Positions 46,225-57,370 of a stretch of DNA of 64,000 bases are shown here, one piece after another. The stretch's first letter is position 1; each line of letters starts with the position of its first letter. The position numbers and the translations under genes were made by a program. The stretch spans positions 186,001-250,000 of the forward strand of contig VZRR01012889.1 in the NCBI GenBank assembly GCA_013398015.1, read 5' to 3'. Origin of the DNA: Oreocharis arfaki. Lineage: Eukaryota; Chordata; Aves; Passeriformes; Paramythiidae. The notes under the pieces are model-generated. The model was not told the origin of the DNA. It worked only from the letters and a program-made list of their open reading frames with translations, and ran no database searches.

Positions 46225-46335
46225 AGAAGCTGAAACCTAATTAATCAGAAACAAATAAGTCATCCTAATGGCAGCACAGAAGTGGTACCAATTTAATTGG
46301 AGAGTACCCTATGTTCCATGAGGATGACACTGTGC
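46225..46335. promoter_or_regulatory. AT-rich island with nested dyad
   Basis: CCAATTTAATTGG at 46288-46300 is a 13-bp dyad. An outer pair GGTAC (46284-46288) and GTACC (46304-46308) extends it. TAATTAATCAG lies near 46239. Candidate homeodomain-bound element; inferred. Confidence 0.3.
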
Positions 46336-47879
46336 AGCAATTCCACTGCCAGTTACTGCCATCACAAGTGCTGAGTAGTGAGAACCGAGTGAGTTAGTGC
46401 CTCAAATGGGCTGGATTCTGCTCGTTTCAGTTCAAGCTCCCAGGGACTGGAAGTTCAAATCCTGCTTATGGATTTTGGCATCCTTTTCTCTGGGTGTGAC
46501 ATCCAGACCATGGGGCCTCTTCATGGTTTAGAATAAAGGGAGTGGGATTCCGGGAAATGAGATGGATGTGATGGCATGATAGTGTGGTGTGTTCACCGGG
46601 CAAACAGGATGGCAGCTGGCTGCTGTCTGAGGCACACCTCAGAAATTTGGGGCATGACAGGAACTGAGAACACGTGCTTTTTCACCACAGAAGGGGGAGG
46701 AGGTGGGTGAAGCATGAGAACAAGTTACCAAAGGTCCCAGTGAAGAGGAGATGAGGGGAGTGAGGGGAAGAGTTATTGTCCAGGAGATTAGTCCCACCCA
46801 GGACTTGGAGAATACTAATCAAGAGGAACGCCATGCAGAAGTGGCACAACTGCTGTTTCAGGCCAGTGGAGTTGCACTGTTTGGCATGAGGAGCAGAGCC
46901 AGGTTGGGACAGCGTAGCGGGGCTCCTTTGCCATTCCTCTGGATTTGCCGTAAGCCATTTGTAACTGCCTTGGAGAAACTCACTTAAAAGGGACTGAACC
47001 CTTCTGAAAGAGTCAGTGCAGTTGTCATGGCTAGGAGGGCAGTAGCCAAGCCCATGGCTACCAGGTATCCATTTCCTGAAAGTGCATGAGCAGTTCCATG
47101 TTCAGGTTATCCTGAGGGACTCTGACAGTGTGTCGTATCATTGGAGACAGGTGCTGTGTCTTGCTTGGGAGCAGCAGGTAAGGAGAGACAGCACTGCCTG
47201 GGAGAGCTTGGACTTGAAATGGTCATGGTAGGAAACATAGGAGAAGGCAGTCACAGGTGCTGGATCAAGGTAAAGAAAGAAGCCTGGTGTCCTGCTGCTG
47301 TGTCTGGAATGCTGGCTTTCTCTGGATGAAATTTGGCACTCAGTTTTCAACAGCTATTAGACCCCACAGATTTAGAAAACCCAACCCTTAAGAGCAAATG
47401 TTGGATGAGAGAGAAAAATCACTTCTGTTTCCTTGGTTACGGAAGAACATGAATAAATTATATGGGGGGAAAAAAACCTCAGTACATTTTGAGTGGTCAT
47501 TTGTGACAATTGGTCCTGTGAGTGTTTGCACTTGGGAGGAAGAAGCAAGAGCGCTCCCTCTCTGGAAGAGCCCCTGTGTGTGGTGTGAAAGGCTGCAGAG
47601 CTCACCTCTGTGGGCAGCCGGGCTGGCTGGGCCACTGCTGGGGCAGGGAAGGTGAGGGACGCCCGCCACTGGCAGGGGGCTCGGGGAGGGGAAGAGGCTC
47701 TGGGACCCCATGTCACACCTCAGCTCTAGTCAAGTGAACCTTGCTTGTCAGGCTCAAATTTCAATGAGTTTTGGTCTGCAGCCTGATTTAGAGATCGCCT
47801 GATTTCCTGCAAACTGGGTTTGCAGAGCCTGTGTGTGGCTCGGGTATTTCCATATGGAACTGTTTTGCCAAGATGAGGT
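46336..47879. other. Gene-free segment
   Basis: No supported gene. GGGCTGGATTCTGCTC followed by TTTCAGTT at 46408-46431 may be the end of another MITE-like copy but is too short to call firmly. Confidence 0.5.
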
Positions 47880-48130
47880 GTGAATTTAAAGTTCCCTCTA
47901 GGAACATTATTTTCTGGACTACATTATTTTCACTGAAATATACTTTCTTTGCAATCTAGTTGATGTCACTTTAGAAATTGTTTGACTGATGCAAGCAAGC
48001 TATTCTTAGTGTAGAATAAGGGATCCTTCTGTATAGCTGTGCCTCTTTAATGATCTGTGTTTATTACGGACATGCACCAGTGACCTTCATTCAATTCATC
48101 AGGAATATGGATGTCTGGGTGCCAAACTTG
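47880..48130. promoter_or_regulatory. AT-rich island
   Basis: Contains ACATTATTTTCTGG, ACATTATTTTCACTG, TGTTTATTACGGAC and TTCATTCAATTCATC. The word ACATTATTTTC occurs twice about 24 bp apart (near 47905 and 47929). Candidate conserved element. Confidence 0.28.
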
Positions 48131-48480
48131 GAACCCTGGAAATGGGCCTTGGAATGTGGTAGCTTAGAATTTTCATTAGCCCCAGTTCTGTCTCCATTCT
48201 AAAGGAGCTGTTCTTCTACAAACCTGGGTCTGATTTCCTGCTGGATTGCCTTCAGAGGTTTGTGGGCAGAAGCTTTTGGTGATGCTACTCTTTTGCTTGT
48301 ACAGAATGCTTTTCGTCCCAGAGGAGAATATACCTCTTGCTCTGCTCTGGAGGCTGGGATAAAGGTCATCCTTTTCAGGATGGTGATCTCAGGCGTGGCA
48401 TGTGTAAAGGATTGCTTTAACCGTGTTCACGACTGCATCCCATGAACAGTCTCAGAGTGTTTGGAGGATTCTCTCAATGG
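48131..48480. other. Gene-free segment
   Basis: Mixed sequence with no supportable feature. Confidence 0.45.
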
Positions 48481-48961
48481 GATACCTTAGAGCTCCTGCA
48501 GGAAGGAGTCCAGCAGGCGCAAGGGCCCCCAGACAGCAGGAGCAAAGGCTATTGAGAGAGTTCACTTTTCAGTGCGTTCCGGATGGTGAACGAGGGGTCA
48601 CTGTTCTGAGAATGGAATCAGCGAGGATTCCTTCCAGAAACAGAGGCAGTTCTTCAATGCGGCGCCACAGCAAACCCAAGTGTGCTGTCCTACAGCAGTG
48701 GCCTCGGGGTCGTCTCCAGCTAAGGAATGGCCGGGGAGAGTGGGATGGACCACAGCAGCCAAAGCCTGTCCTGTGGGGATTCTCTGGCATGGGGACCGGG
48801 AGCTTCTTGGAGCCGTTGGGCAGGCAGTAAAACTCGCATAGCTCTAGGCTGGGCGTGGCAGATTCCAGCGTCAGGGCCAGCTGTTCCCGACCCCACTGTC
48901 TGTCCGGGTCCGGCAGCGTCCCTCGCCCACGGCGCGCTGTGCTCAGCAGCTGCAGCAAACG
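48481..48961. other. CpG-enriched patch, densest at 48841-48961
   Basis: I count about 24 CpG over 480 bp, with 11 in the last 121 bp (48841-48961), where observed/expected is roughly 0.8 and GC is high. A 170-codon minus-strand frame (48569-49081) overlaps it but has no domain. This is the best candidate in the window for an unmethylated CpG element or weak promoter, though shorter than a normal island. Confidence 0.5.
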
Positions 48962-49094
48962 GGGCTGCTGGGGCTGGGAACAGGGGCTGGGAGGATCCCG
49001 GCCTTCAGTTCTGCCGTTTACAATTCTCAGATAGGAAAAGTTAACACACTTTGGAAGAGTTTTTTTCTTTTTTTCTGGCACTTACAAGTTCAGC
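48962..49094. other. Gene-free stretch
   Basis: Falls from GC-rich into T-rich sequence (T runs at about 49060-49075). No feature can be supported. Confidence 0.45.
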
Positions 49095-49330
49095 ACGCTT
49101 TTGTGCATTCCAAGCAGTCCTGCCCAGATCGACCACCTGTTCCCTAATTCTGGGTATAGGCAGGCTATAGTTCTTTTCCATATGGGCAGTGTAATTCCAT
49201 TAAGTAGCAATCCAGCACTCTTTTTTTAACATTAAACCTCGAGAGTTAATCATCCATCTGTGTGTAATCATTGATTCCATTAAGCCTTATGGCCTTGTCA
49301 GATTATCAAACATTTTAAACAGCACTTTTT
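49095..49330. promoter_or_regulatory. AT-rich island with repeated ATTCCATTAAG
   Basis: ATTCCATTAAG occurs at 49194-49204 and again at 49274-49284, 80 bp apart in the same orientation. Between them are AACATTAAAC, GAGTTAATCATCC and TGTAATCATTG. Repeated identical homeodomain-type words suggest cooperative binding; inferred. Confidence 0.35.
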
Positions 49331-50689
49331 TCTTTTTTCCTTACTCGACAGCAAAAGCATTTGTTGGGGGCAAGATTCGAGTGAAGTTTTCGAGCCATAC
49401 CCCAATCTCGGAGACATTTACATTTCCCAATTCTTCTCCCGGTTCCTAGACACAGAGCTGGCCTGCATGAGGTCATTTGTGTCACACACTGAGCCATTCA
49501 GGTGTTCCTTGACAGGCAATGCCAAGATGTTTACTTGATGTTGACAACTCTCCCACCCCCGGAAAACCAATAATGCAACACAAAACACCCAAACAACCCA
49601 CACACATGCTTTTTTTCCTGATTATTCAACACCCGGGGCTTACTCACATCGCCTTGAATTTGGGCGAATTATGGTACTTGTGCTGCAGTCAGAACAGCCC
49701 CTCAGACTGATGGATGCATCTGACCCTTAGTTTTGTAAGAACAGGGCAACCTGTCGTGTGACGGCACGTAGAGGTTTTAGTATGAAAACAGAACCAAAAG
49801 CTGTTTCTCCCACGCAGGATTTGAAAAATGACATGATATTCCTGGAATTAACCGTGTTCTCAAGTGATTTCCTAAATGTGACAGTATAACTTCGCATAAG
49901 CATGTAATTACAGCCTGGTTATTGTCCAGAAATTCCTGAAAGCACAGCTCAGTGGTGGGTCTGTTGGATAAGGAGGAAGGAGATGCTTCAGAGCTGCTTA
50001 CTAAATCCTGAGCCAAGAGAGGGTGGTGGGTCGCTATGGCAGGTTAACAGGTGAGGGGTTAATGGCAGGAGGCACAGCTTTTTCCTTTCGGACTTTTCCT
50101 TCCTTACATATTCATTTCCCTTAATTGCACTTGGTGTCACCTCTGAGCCAGGAATGCAGTTGCCCTAGCCCAGGCCCCGGTGGCTGGTGGCTCTGTTGCG
50201 CCCGGCTGGAAAAAGCAGAGGGCTTCTGTGTCGCTGGAGACACATCTGCCGCAGATGAAAAGCCTTCTCAAGTCTTTGATGAAAGCTGCCGAAACAGAGT
50301 GAAAGCTAATGGTAGAAGTCATGCTGGTAATTTTGGGGTTTGGGCCTGTATTACATTTACCCTGTGCTTAGGTCAGATAATTTACCCTATGAAAAGTACC
50401 TACTTCATCTGGGGTTTTGATGACACTGTTTACTCAAAATCTTTTTTAATGAAGAATCTGTGAAGACACTAAGGTGACTTGAGAGGTGAAGGGAAGAAGT
50501 GACCAGAGAAGTGGTGAGGTTTTAATTTTGAAATATTCTATGAATTTCAGAATCTGTGAAGTGCTGGCAAAGAATCCAAATACCATGTCTGATTCCAACC
50601 AAACCACTGTGATTACTACTGAACCTGATTTAAAACCCAACAAAAATAGCAGGCCGGGGGGGGCTGCTTTCTTAGCTCCTTGTTAATTA
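49331..50689. other. Gene-free segment
   Basis: No supported gene. A G8 run lies at about 50656-50663. Confidence 0.5.
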
Positions 50690-50860
50690 CATTCATTTCT
50701 TTTTTTCGGAAAAATATTAGAGTGATAATTAGGCCACACATCATGTGTGGTTGGATAAATACTAGTTACATGTTGAGAAAAGGGGCAGAAAATTGTATCT
50801 AATGAAAGGAACTGGTGCCAAATAGTATAGAGATTTGCGTTTGTCTTGGATAAATGCCGC
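50690..50860. promoter_or_regulatory. AT-rich island
   Basis: Contains GTTAATTACATTC, GAGTGATAATTAGG and ACACATCATGTGTGG (an interrupted dyad CACATCATGTG). Candidate conserved element. Confidence 0.25.
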
Positions 50861-51959
50861 ACATTCACCTCGGCTGAAGGAGGATGTCGCACAGAGCACA
50901 ACGCGTCCACACAGCTCTGACAGAGGCCGGGGAGCGTTCCACTGGCAAACAGGTCACCTCTGGGTAGCACAAAGGCTGTTCTGCACGTGGTATCTTTGGG
51001 AACATTTGAGTAGAGGTGTCAGTTCCTGGACTTTGTACAGAGCTTAGGTCTGCTGTTCTCAGCCGCGGGCTGCAGTCACCGGTCTTGGGGCACAGGGCCA
51101 CGGGGGTGGGATGAGGGCTGGCTGACTTAGGAACAAACAGGAATATATGGGACTAAAGCCTGGTGTTCCTGCTGTGGCCCATGTGTTTTGGTGGGGCTTT
51201 TGTGTGCTCTGGAGGTTGTGCCCAGCCTGGCTCCCTGTGCCACTGATGGCAATATGGTGGATGGCATGAGGGAAATCACTGAGCCATTTGTGCACGTGTC
51301 TGGCAACTCAGCATATTGTGAATTCTGTACGGAATTTCTTGTGCTGCTGCATCGCTGAACTGGAGCAACATGAGGCAATGCCTGGTAGGATGAAATGGGT
51401 GGCGTCAGGGTGTGCCGGATAGTCCCATGGAGTTCAATGTGGTGACTTCTGACCTAGTGGGAAGCTTGATTCTCTGGCTTCATGGATAACTTAAGCAGCA
51501 GCTTGATACATTCTAAGTCCGAAATTGTAAAAATGAGGAGGTAATTACATCAGTGAGCTGTCTGGCTGAGGGACTTACTAAAAATATCTTGAGCCCTCAG
51601 TTTCAAAATTGCTGATTTTTTCCCCCCCGAATTTCAAAAGCACAAGAGGGGAAGCAAGTTGAATTGCTGTCTGTGTCCTTGCGTGTCTCTTGAGCTGACA
51701 AAGGTACTTGAAAAGAATTTTTAGTGGGTTTTCCTTTGCCTTGAATCATGCCATAAACGTTAGGTGTTAAGGTGATAAAGTAAATACCACAGACAGCCAT
51801 GTGTTGTAGGAAAAGCTGTCCAGCTTGTTTATACCCAAAATCTGCACTGGGCCCTTCTCTATGTGTTGTAGAGCCGGGGTTTCCTCGTGCCAGCTCAAGT
51901 GAGGGCAGAGCCACCGAATCCTGTTTGGAGCAATTAGAAAAGTTGCCTTTCTCCAATCA
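50861..51959. other. Gene-free segment
   Basis: No supported gene. A small AT-rich patch (GGAGGTAATTACATCAG) lies near 51537-51553. Confidence 0.5.
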
Positions 51960-52060
51960 AAGAGAGGTATTAGCAAAATAAATGGGAGTAATTAAATCTA
52001 ATTTACTCATGTAAATGAGTTTAATTAAAAGAAATCTACCCTTTAATAACTTGAGGGGGA
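51960..52060. promoter_or_regulatory. Small AT-rich island with inverted ACTCAT
   Basis: GTAATTAAATCTAATTT is followed by ACTCAT, GTAA and ATGAGT (a 6-bp inverted repeat with a 4-bp loop, about 52005-52020), then TTAATTAAAAG. Candidate homeodomain element. Confidence 0.28.
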
Positions 52061-53608
52061 AAGGCGCTCCGCAAGGAGTTTGGAGTTTGGTTAAGCTAAC
52101 GAGACACAATAGCTGAGCTGATGAGCCCATGCTGTTGTCACCTGCCGTGTTCCCGGAGGGCTCAGGGGGCCAAGGCCTTGGGGTGGGCACCCCAGGAGTG
52201 ACGGCTCTTCCTTTGGCCTTGGAGTCCCACCTGCTGACATTTATCGTACTGGAGGAATTTGCGGAGAAAATACTCCAATGATTTTGGGTAAGAATTGGCA
52301 CACGGATTGAGGTATGGCATTCTGGGAAAAGAATCCTTGAGCTGCTTTGCTGCTCCCTTGTGTTGCATCCTACAAGACCTTTTGTATGAAGCTGTATGAA
52401 TTCCTTAAATATCTAATCATCAGCAATAAGCTTTTACTGCTTATCGATGAATCCAAAATGTGGAGAAGCAGTGTGGGAAATGATGCCGGGGAGCTCCCAG
52501 TTTTCTAGGAGTGGATGTCGGAGCCATGTGGCTCCATCCTGGCATTTCATTTTTCTATCGCTTGGAGGGTGCTGCTGCCAGGGGGTATCATTGGAGGCCC
52601 TTCCTGACAAGGGAGTTGGGTGTGGCCCTGGGGTGTTATGGGGCAGGACAGTGGCACAGAGATGAGGATGGCCATGGGGGGAAGAGTTCTGCTCCCAGCA
52701 AAGTGTCATCTTCCTCCTTGAGAGCAGCTGTCCATCCCTACAAGGTGTTTCTGAGTATATCACTTGGAGCTTTGACCTTTATTCCATGTGGTGAATTGGA
52801 AGTAATTTTGTCGTATCACTGTGCAGTGCAGCACTGCCGGCAGGACTGTGGGGGAGTTGTTTGTTCTTCTCAGTATAACAAGGGGACTGACAAAGAGGAC
52901 TGGAGCCTTGTGCTTTCCACTTGGGAAGTGCCAAGGTATGTTATATCATCAAGGAGGGCTGGGGCTGATAAATGCCGGATACTAAGTGCCACGGAGGCTG
53001 CTTGGAAGGCAGGTGGCCCTCTTCTCCTGTCTGGTATTCCTGAGTATTACAGAGTACACGCAGAGTGGCTGTCCAGGGCCTCCCAGCTTTGGGAGCTGGG
53101 CCTCTCGGCTGGTCAGGACACAGCAGCCTGCCACATCCACTTCCTCTGGAAACAAATAATTCTGGTGAATCATTCCTTCGGAGTCATCGGTGCTGTCTGT
53201 GTGGGCCCACAGGAACTGTGATTAAAAGGCCAGAGGCAAGTTAGAAAAATGAATCCAAACAGCAGCTGAATGGAGCTGAGCAGTGTTAGGGAAGAGGAGC
53301 AGGGGCAGGTTCCAGCTCCCTGCCCACAGCTGGTCCCAGTTCACTAAGATTCACTAAGATTGTCAAAATCATCTGGTTTTATGTTCTTGCCCTTGTCCAA
53401 AGCACGATGTGCACTGCATGGAGCTGTCTGGGCCAGGGAATGCCACTGGCTGGGTGGAGTGTTCCTCAGGGATGTGGGCCGGTGTGCTGGAAGGGCTGCA
53501 TCAAACAGGCTCCTCAGAAAAACCATGAGAGCTGCGGCTCCCGTCGGCATAGCTGGGAAGTTCTTCCATTCCAAAGGCTCATAGATTTGTGTGTTTATTT
53601 TTCTGACT
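52061..53608. other. Gene-free segment with the longest open frame
   Basis: Frame 52511-53221 + (236 codons) is the longest in the window. Its translation has no recognisable domain, no repeats and no signal peptide, and its start lies in ordinary sequence. Roughly one frame of 215 codons or more per few such windows is expected by chance, so I do not call it a gene. A 10-bp tandem duplication (TCACTAAGAT twice) lies at 53341-53360. An AT-rich patch lies at 52375-52455. Confidence 0.5.
53341..53360. repeat. 10-bp tandem duplication
   Basis: TCACTAAGAT occurs twice in succession. Small slippage product. Confidence 0.85.
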
Positions 53609-53638
53609 TAATTTACACCAGCTGGGACATGTTTGGCC
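53609..53638 (+). mobile_element. Possible partial copy of palindromic MITE-like element
   Basis: AATTTACACCAGCTGGGACA followed by TGTTTGGCC matches the right terminal arm of the family best seen at 30817-30905, which reads CTTACACCAGCTGAAAATATGGTCC there. Upstream, GGCATAGCTGG and GGCTCATAG (53540-53585) may be the diverged centre. Confidence 0.42.
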
Positions 53639-55341
53639 ATTAGTTTCTGTTACCCCTTGCCTGTGGAGGATCCCTGGCTAAATGATGTTCTTGTGGATTT
53701 ATGCAGAACACTTGTCTTGTGCTCAGCGTCACCATGTTAGCCTGGGTGTGGAGGGGTTTCATATGTAGATCAGTTGTGTGGCTAAAAATGATTTCAGTAA
53801 GCCCAACTGTATGTATCAGACCCAACTATAGCCATTAAGTGATTTTTTAATTTCTGTTTTTCCTTTGAATATAGCTTTTTGACAACAGTTGGTAACTGCA
53901 GCATCCTATCGAATGTTTTCTCTTTCATGGTCTTTTGATTTTCTGAAAGTAATCTCATAAAACACTTCATTTCTTCTTCAATAATAGAGAGCATTCTGCA
54001 GCTGGAATTTCAAGTGCTGGTTCAGATCAGCATGTACATTTTGATGGGATGAAACAGCTTCTAAAGAGTTAGTGTGTGATTTTAATAACCGGTGCTTGGG
54101 TTCAGCTCCACTCCTCACACTGTCTGCCGAATTTCCTTTCCCTTACAGGCAAATCCTTGTCCAGGTGGACATTTCCACTGCCTAAATCCCTTCCCAGCCA
54201 GCTGCAGAGACTCTCTTTAAAGCAAAGAAAATTAAATACATGAAAATCTAAAAGTCTGATTTGGGTTCAGCAAGAGGGAGAGTGGTTGCTATTGGAGGTG
54301 CTCACAAAAAAAAATTACTGAATTTGGATTCCTCCCTTCCTCTCCTTCTCTTTGCCTTGGATCAAAGCAGTTTTTGTAGGAGTTGCTGTTCTGAAGACTA
54401 AATTAAATTCAGACAGCTTTGTTAATGATGCCCTGCACTGGTTATTTGCTTTGACTTGGCTGAAATGAAAACTTTTTTTATCTGCAAATTATTTGCTTCT
54501 TCAGGGTTTTGTCTGAGCTGGCTCATCAGCACAGCAAGAGCAGTTTGAGCTGTCAGGGCTCCACTGGATTTCCTCAGGTTTGCCAGCCTGAAAGAAATGC
54601 AGCCAAGCCATCAAAGCAAAATTAAAAGAAACTTGGGAACCAAGGTACTGGAATCAGTCAGTTGCTAGAAGGAGTTGTCTGAGGGCTATGCCATGGGACT
54701 CAGCAGAGTTTTGTAGGCATTGTGCTGCATGGTGATGGTGTTAGTGATTGCAGCTTCTTCTGGTGGCTGGATTGGTGCTGTAAATGCAGGGGCTGTGCTC
54801 TGCAGCACCCAAGGAGCTGCTGGAATGGGGCTTTGCCAAAAGTACCTGGAAACTGCGTGGAAATGTGCATGGACGTTCCTCACGCTTGTGTCCATCTTGA
54901 GCTCTTTCGCTCCTTGCCACGAGGCCAAACCCGCAGCAGTGCAGCCCGGGGAGCAGGGCATGCACCCGCTCTCCAGTTGGTGTCTGCTGGGGGGCTCACC
55001 ACTGCCATTGACTTTATTTCTCTCAAGTATCCTCCATCCCGGACAGAAGTGCCTGCTGCAGAGCTGCCCGCGGCTGCCCCGGCCTTGCTGGGCACTGTAC
55101 CTATGGGAGCTGCCCTGGGATGCTCCAGGAACAACCTCTGTGGATACAGAGATGAATGGGCACCAGCCTCGGCTCTGACGGTTCTTAGAGCTGCGTCCTT
55201 CCTCCCAGCAGTCAAGTGCTTCTCTCAGGCACCACGTGTGTGTAAAGGCAGAGCTGGACGGTGATGGCGGCAGCCACAGAAGGCTATAAAATGAGACTAA
55301 AGTAGGAAATAGTATTTCTGTAATTGCTGGGGGGGAAAAGT
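53639..55341. other. Gene-free segment with one unassigned coding-like frame
   Basis: The minus frame 53794-53994 (66 codons, reading MLSIIEEEMKCFMRLLSEN at its start, K/E-rich) looks more protein-like than most but matches no family I know. See findings. The frames at 54720-55264 are GC-driven and have no domain. Confidence 0.45.
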
Positions 55342-55432
55342 CAAATTGCTGGTATTTACACCCGCTGTAACGGATTAAATCCCATAATGAACTGCACTAC
55401 TCTGGATTGACACCAGAGAGCAAAATTTATCC
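55342..55432. mobile_element. Palindromic MITE-like relic inside an AT-rich block
   Basis: TTTACACCCGCTGTAACGG (55355 on), ATTAAATCCCATAATGAA and CTCTGGATTGACACCAG (55400 on), then AGAGCAAAATTTATCC, follow the order of the palindromic sauropsid repeat with TTACACC...GGTGTAA arms and a near-symmetrical centre. The terminal AAATT...AAAATTT ends are in inverse orientation. The match is from memory and diverged. The family name is not certain. Confidence 0.5.
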
Positions 55433-55869
55433 TGCTAACTGGGTGTCCCTCAGATTCCATCAGACTGCGCTGGCTGGCTGATGATAGCGGGCTCTGAGCT
55501 TTGTTGCTGTTCCTCAGCCTGTTCATTGCCTGCCTGACACTGAGGCTGCCAGAGCCCTGTGGGGTTCCTGCTCAGGGCCGGGGCTGTGCAGGGTGGGCTG
55601 GGGGCAGCTGGCATGGGCAGGCAGGGACCTTCCTGTGTGCTCCCAGGACATGTGGGCACATCCAGAACATCTCTGGGGGCGCCGGGGTTTGGAAGTGAGC
55701 CCTGCTTCCCCTCTTGCCATTCCCCAAGGCGTTGGTGGAGCAGTGTGCTGGAGTGGGTGATGCGTAATTGAGCACGGCTGTATCCGAGTGTGTTCGGGGT
55801 GCAAAACATCCCTGTGTACGAACAGGACTTGTGTGTTAATGTGCTTTTCCTTCATGCAGGCCTGGTTCC
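55433..55869. other. Gene-free GC-rich segment
   Basis: Overlapping frames on both strands (55450-55855) come from GC-rich sequence. No domain. Confidence 0.5.
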
Positions 55870-55985
55870 ATTAGGAAGGGAGGCATTGTGTAATATAATA
55901 GACATGATTAACTTTAATTGCACTTCTTTGTTGGGAAAATAGACATGTAATTAAAAATCTGACACACGTTGTACTTTTTTTCTCC
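55870..55985. promoter_or_regulatory. AT-rich island
   Basis: Contains TGTAATATAATAGACATG, ATTAACTTTAATTGCAC and ATGTAATTAAAAATC. Candidate conserved element. Confidence 0.3.
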
Positions 55986-57129
55986 AACAATTTACTTGCT
56001 GGCATGTCTTCAAGCAGATATTCCACAAGGCCCTCGCCACTTAGTCGTGCACGTCTCCACAAGTCCAGCTCCTGTCTTTCTGAAACCCTGGTGTCTGATG
56101 CCCAGACTCAACTGGCTAGTTAGCACATCCTGCTGGTCATTCCTTCCTTTCCCAGGAGAGAAAGAGCTGTGGGTCTTAAAATGCTGCTCATGTTGTGGGA
56201 TGATCTGTGGTATTGATTTACTGGAAAATGAGATGCTGCTTATCTTTTCACTTCTGAGGAACATGCCTGGTTCTTGCTCAGTGTCTCCCGTCCACAGGAG
56301 GTGAGGCATGACTCGGGCCAGGCTTCAGTTGTACCAGTTAACTCATAATTCTGGTTTGGCTGGAGTCGAAACCCCTTTTCCAGAGTCGCTTCTGCGTATG
56401 CTGAGAAAATCTTTTGGGGTGTCTTAGTACCGTTCTCATTTCCCAGAGAAGAAAGGGAAAGTTCAGATAGCCCCAGCCAGGCAGTGTTACCCATGGCTGA
56501 TTTTAGTCCTCTGGCAGAGTCCTTTCCCTTTGGGGAATTCCTGTCTCTTTTTCCTGCTCAGGTCCCTAAGACAGCGCTGAGTTACTGAACTGGAATTTTG
56601 TACCCTGGCTCCGCGCCGTGGGTGAAATGGACTGACATGGAGCAATGTGGGTCACTTTGCCTGGCAGCACAAGGACATATGTGAAAACTTGAGATGGTCT
56701 CACCTACCAAACACTTCTGGGTGGGTACAGAGCACTACTCAGCCTTACAGGAGCAGATGGAGGGACACCTAGCACCTGAGTTGTACGGCATGGTTAAACA
56801 CTTTGGCTGTGGTCCAGGGTTATAAATATCTGCCAGGGACACCATGCACATGGGGCAAACTCCAGCAGAGATCCCCCAGGAGTGCTTGTGAAACATGTCG
56901 GCCTCTATGTTCCTTTAGCTGGGCTGCACTGGGGTCTCGGCAAAATTCCTGCTGTCCTAGAAGACACTGTTGCTGTGCTGATGATTTGTGCTCAGCTGTT
57001 CCCGGCCTCTGGGAAGCTGGGGTTTTATGGACCCCTCATTCCATTTGTTCTGTTTATCTCTGCCACACTTTATTTTGTCCATCTTTCCATGGTCTGTGTT
57101 GTTTTCTGGTTCTTTTATTGTCATTATTC
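55986..57129. other. Gene-free segment
   Basis: No supported gene. Hydrophobic frames at 56803-57142 + (for example ending PLIPFVLFISATLYFVHLSM) are T-rich chance frames in three overlapping registers. Confidence 0.45.
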
Positions 57130-57370
57130 AAAACATGAATAGAAGTGAATATCCTCTAAGTTATGAATGTAATCAATTTTGAGTCTTTAATTGTAATTTT
57201 TTTTCCATAAAATTCTTTTAATTTAGTCTAATATAATGGCACATCAAGCAGTAATGGGTACATTAAATTGAATCATGATGTTCATATACACATTTTATGA
57301 CACAATCAAATATCCCAATGCATTAATTCATGTCAATCAGTTAATAAAATCAAATAGGAAACATTTCTCT
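57130..57370. promoter_or_regulatory. AT-rich island with PBX/MEIS-like site
   Basis: At least eight TAAT/ATTA cores lie in 240 bp (GTAATCAATTTTG, TTTAATTGTAAT, GCATTAATTC and others). TGTCAATCA at 57331-57339 is 9 of 10 bases of the PBX-MEIS word (TGATTGACAG on the minus strand). One of the strongest island candidates; function inferred. Confidence 0.37.

Noticed and set aside
48569..49081. 170-codon minus frame over the CpG patch
   Set aside because: High GC lowers stop frequency; translation is P/R/S-rich without a domain.
52511..53221. Longest open frame, 236 codons, plus strand
   Set aside because: No domain, signal peptide or repeat; start codon in ordinary context. Length is within what chance allows in 64 kb on six frames.
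54722..55264. 180-codon plus frame
   Set aside because: Shares its span with another plus frame (54720-55178) and a minus frame; no domain.
56803..57142. Hydrophobic frames suggestive of a membrane protein
   Set aside because: Three overlapping registers are all hydrophobic because the DNA is T-rich; no conserved motif.
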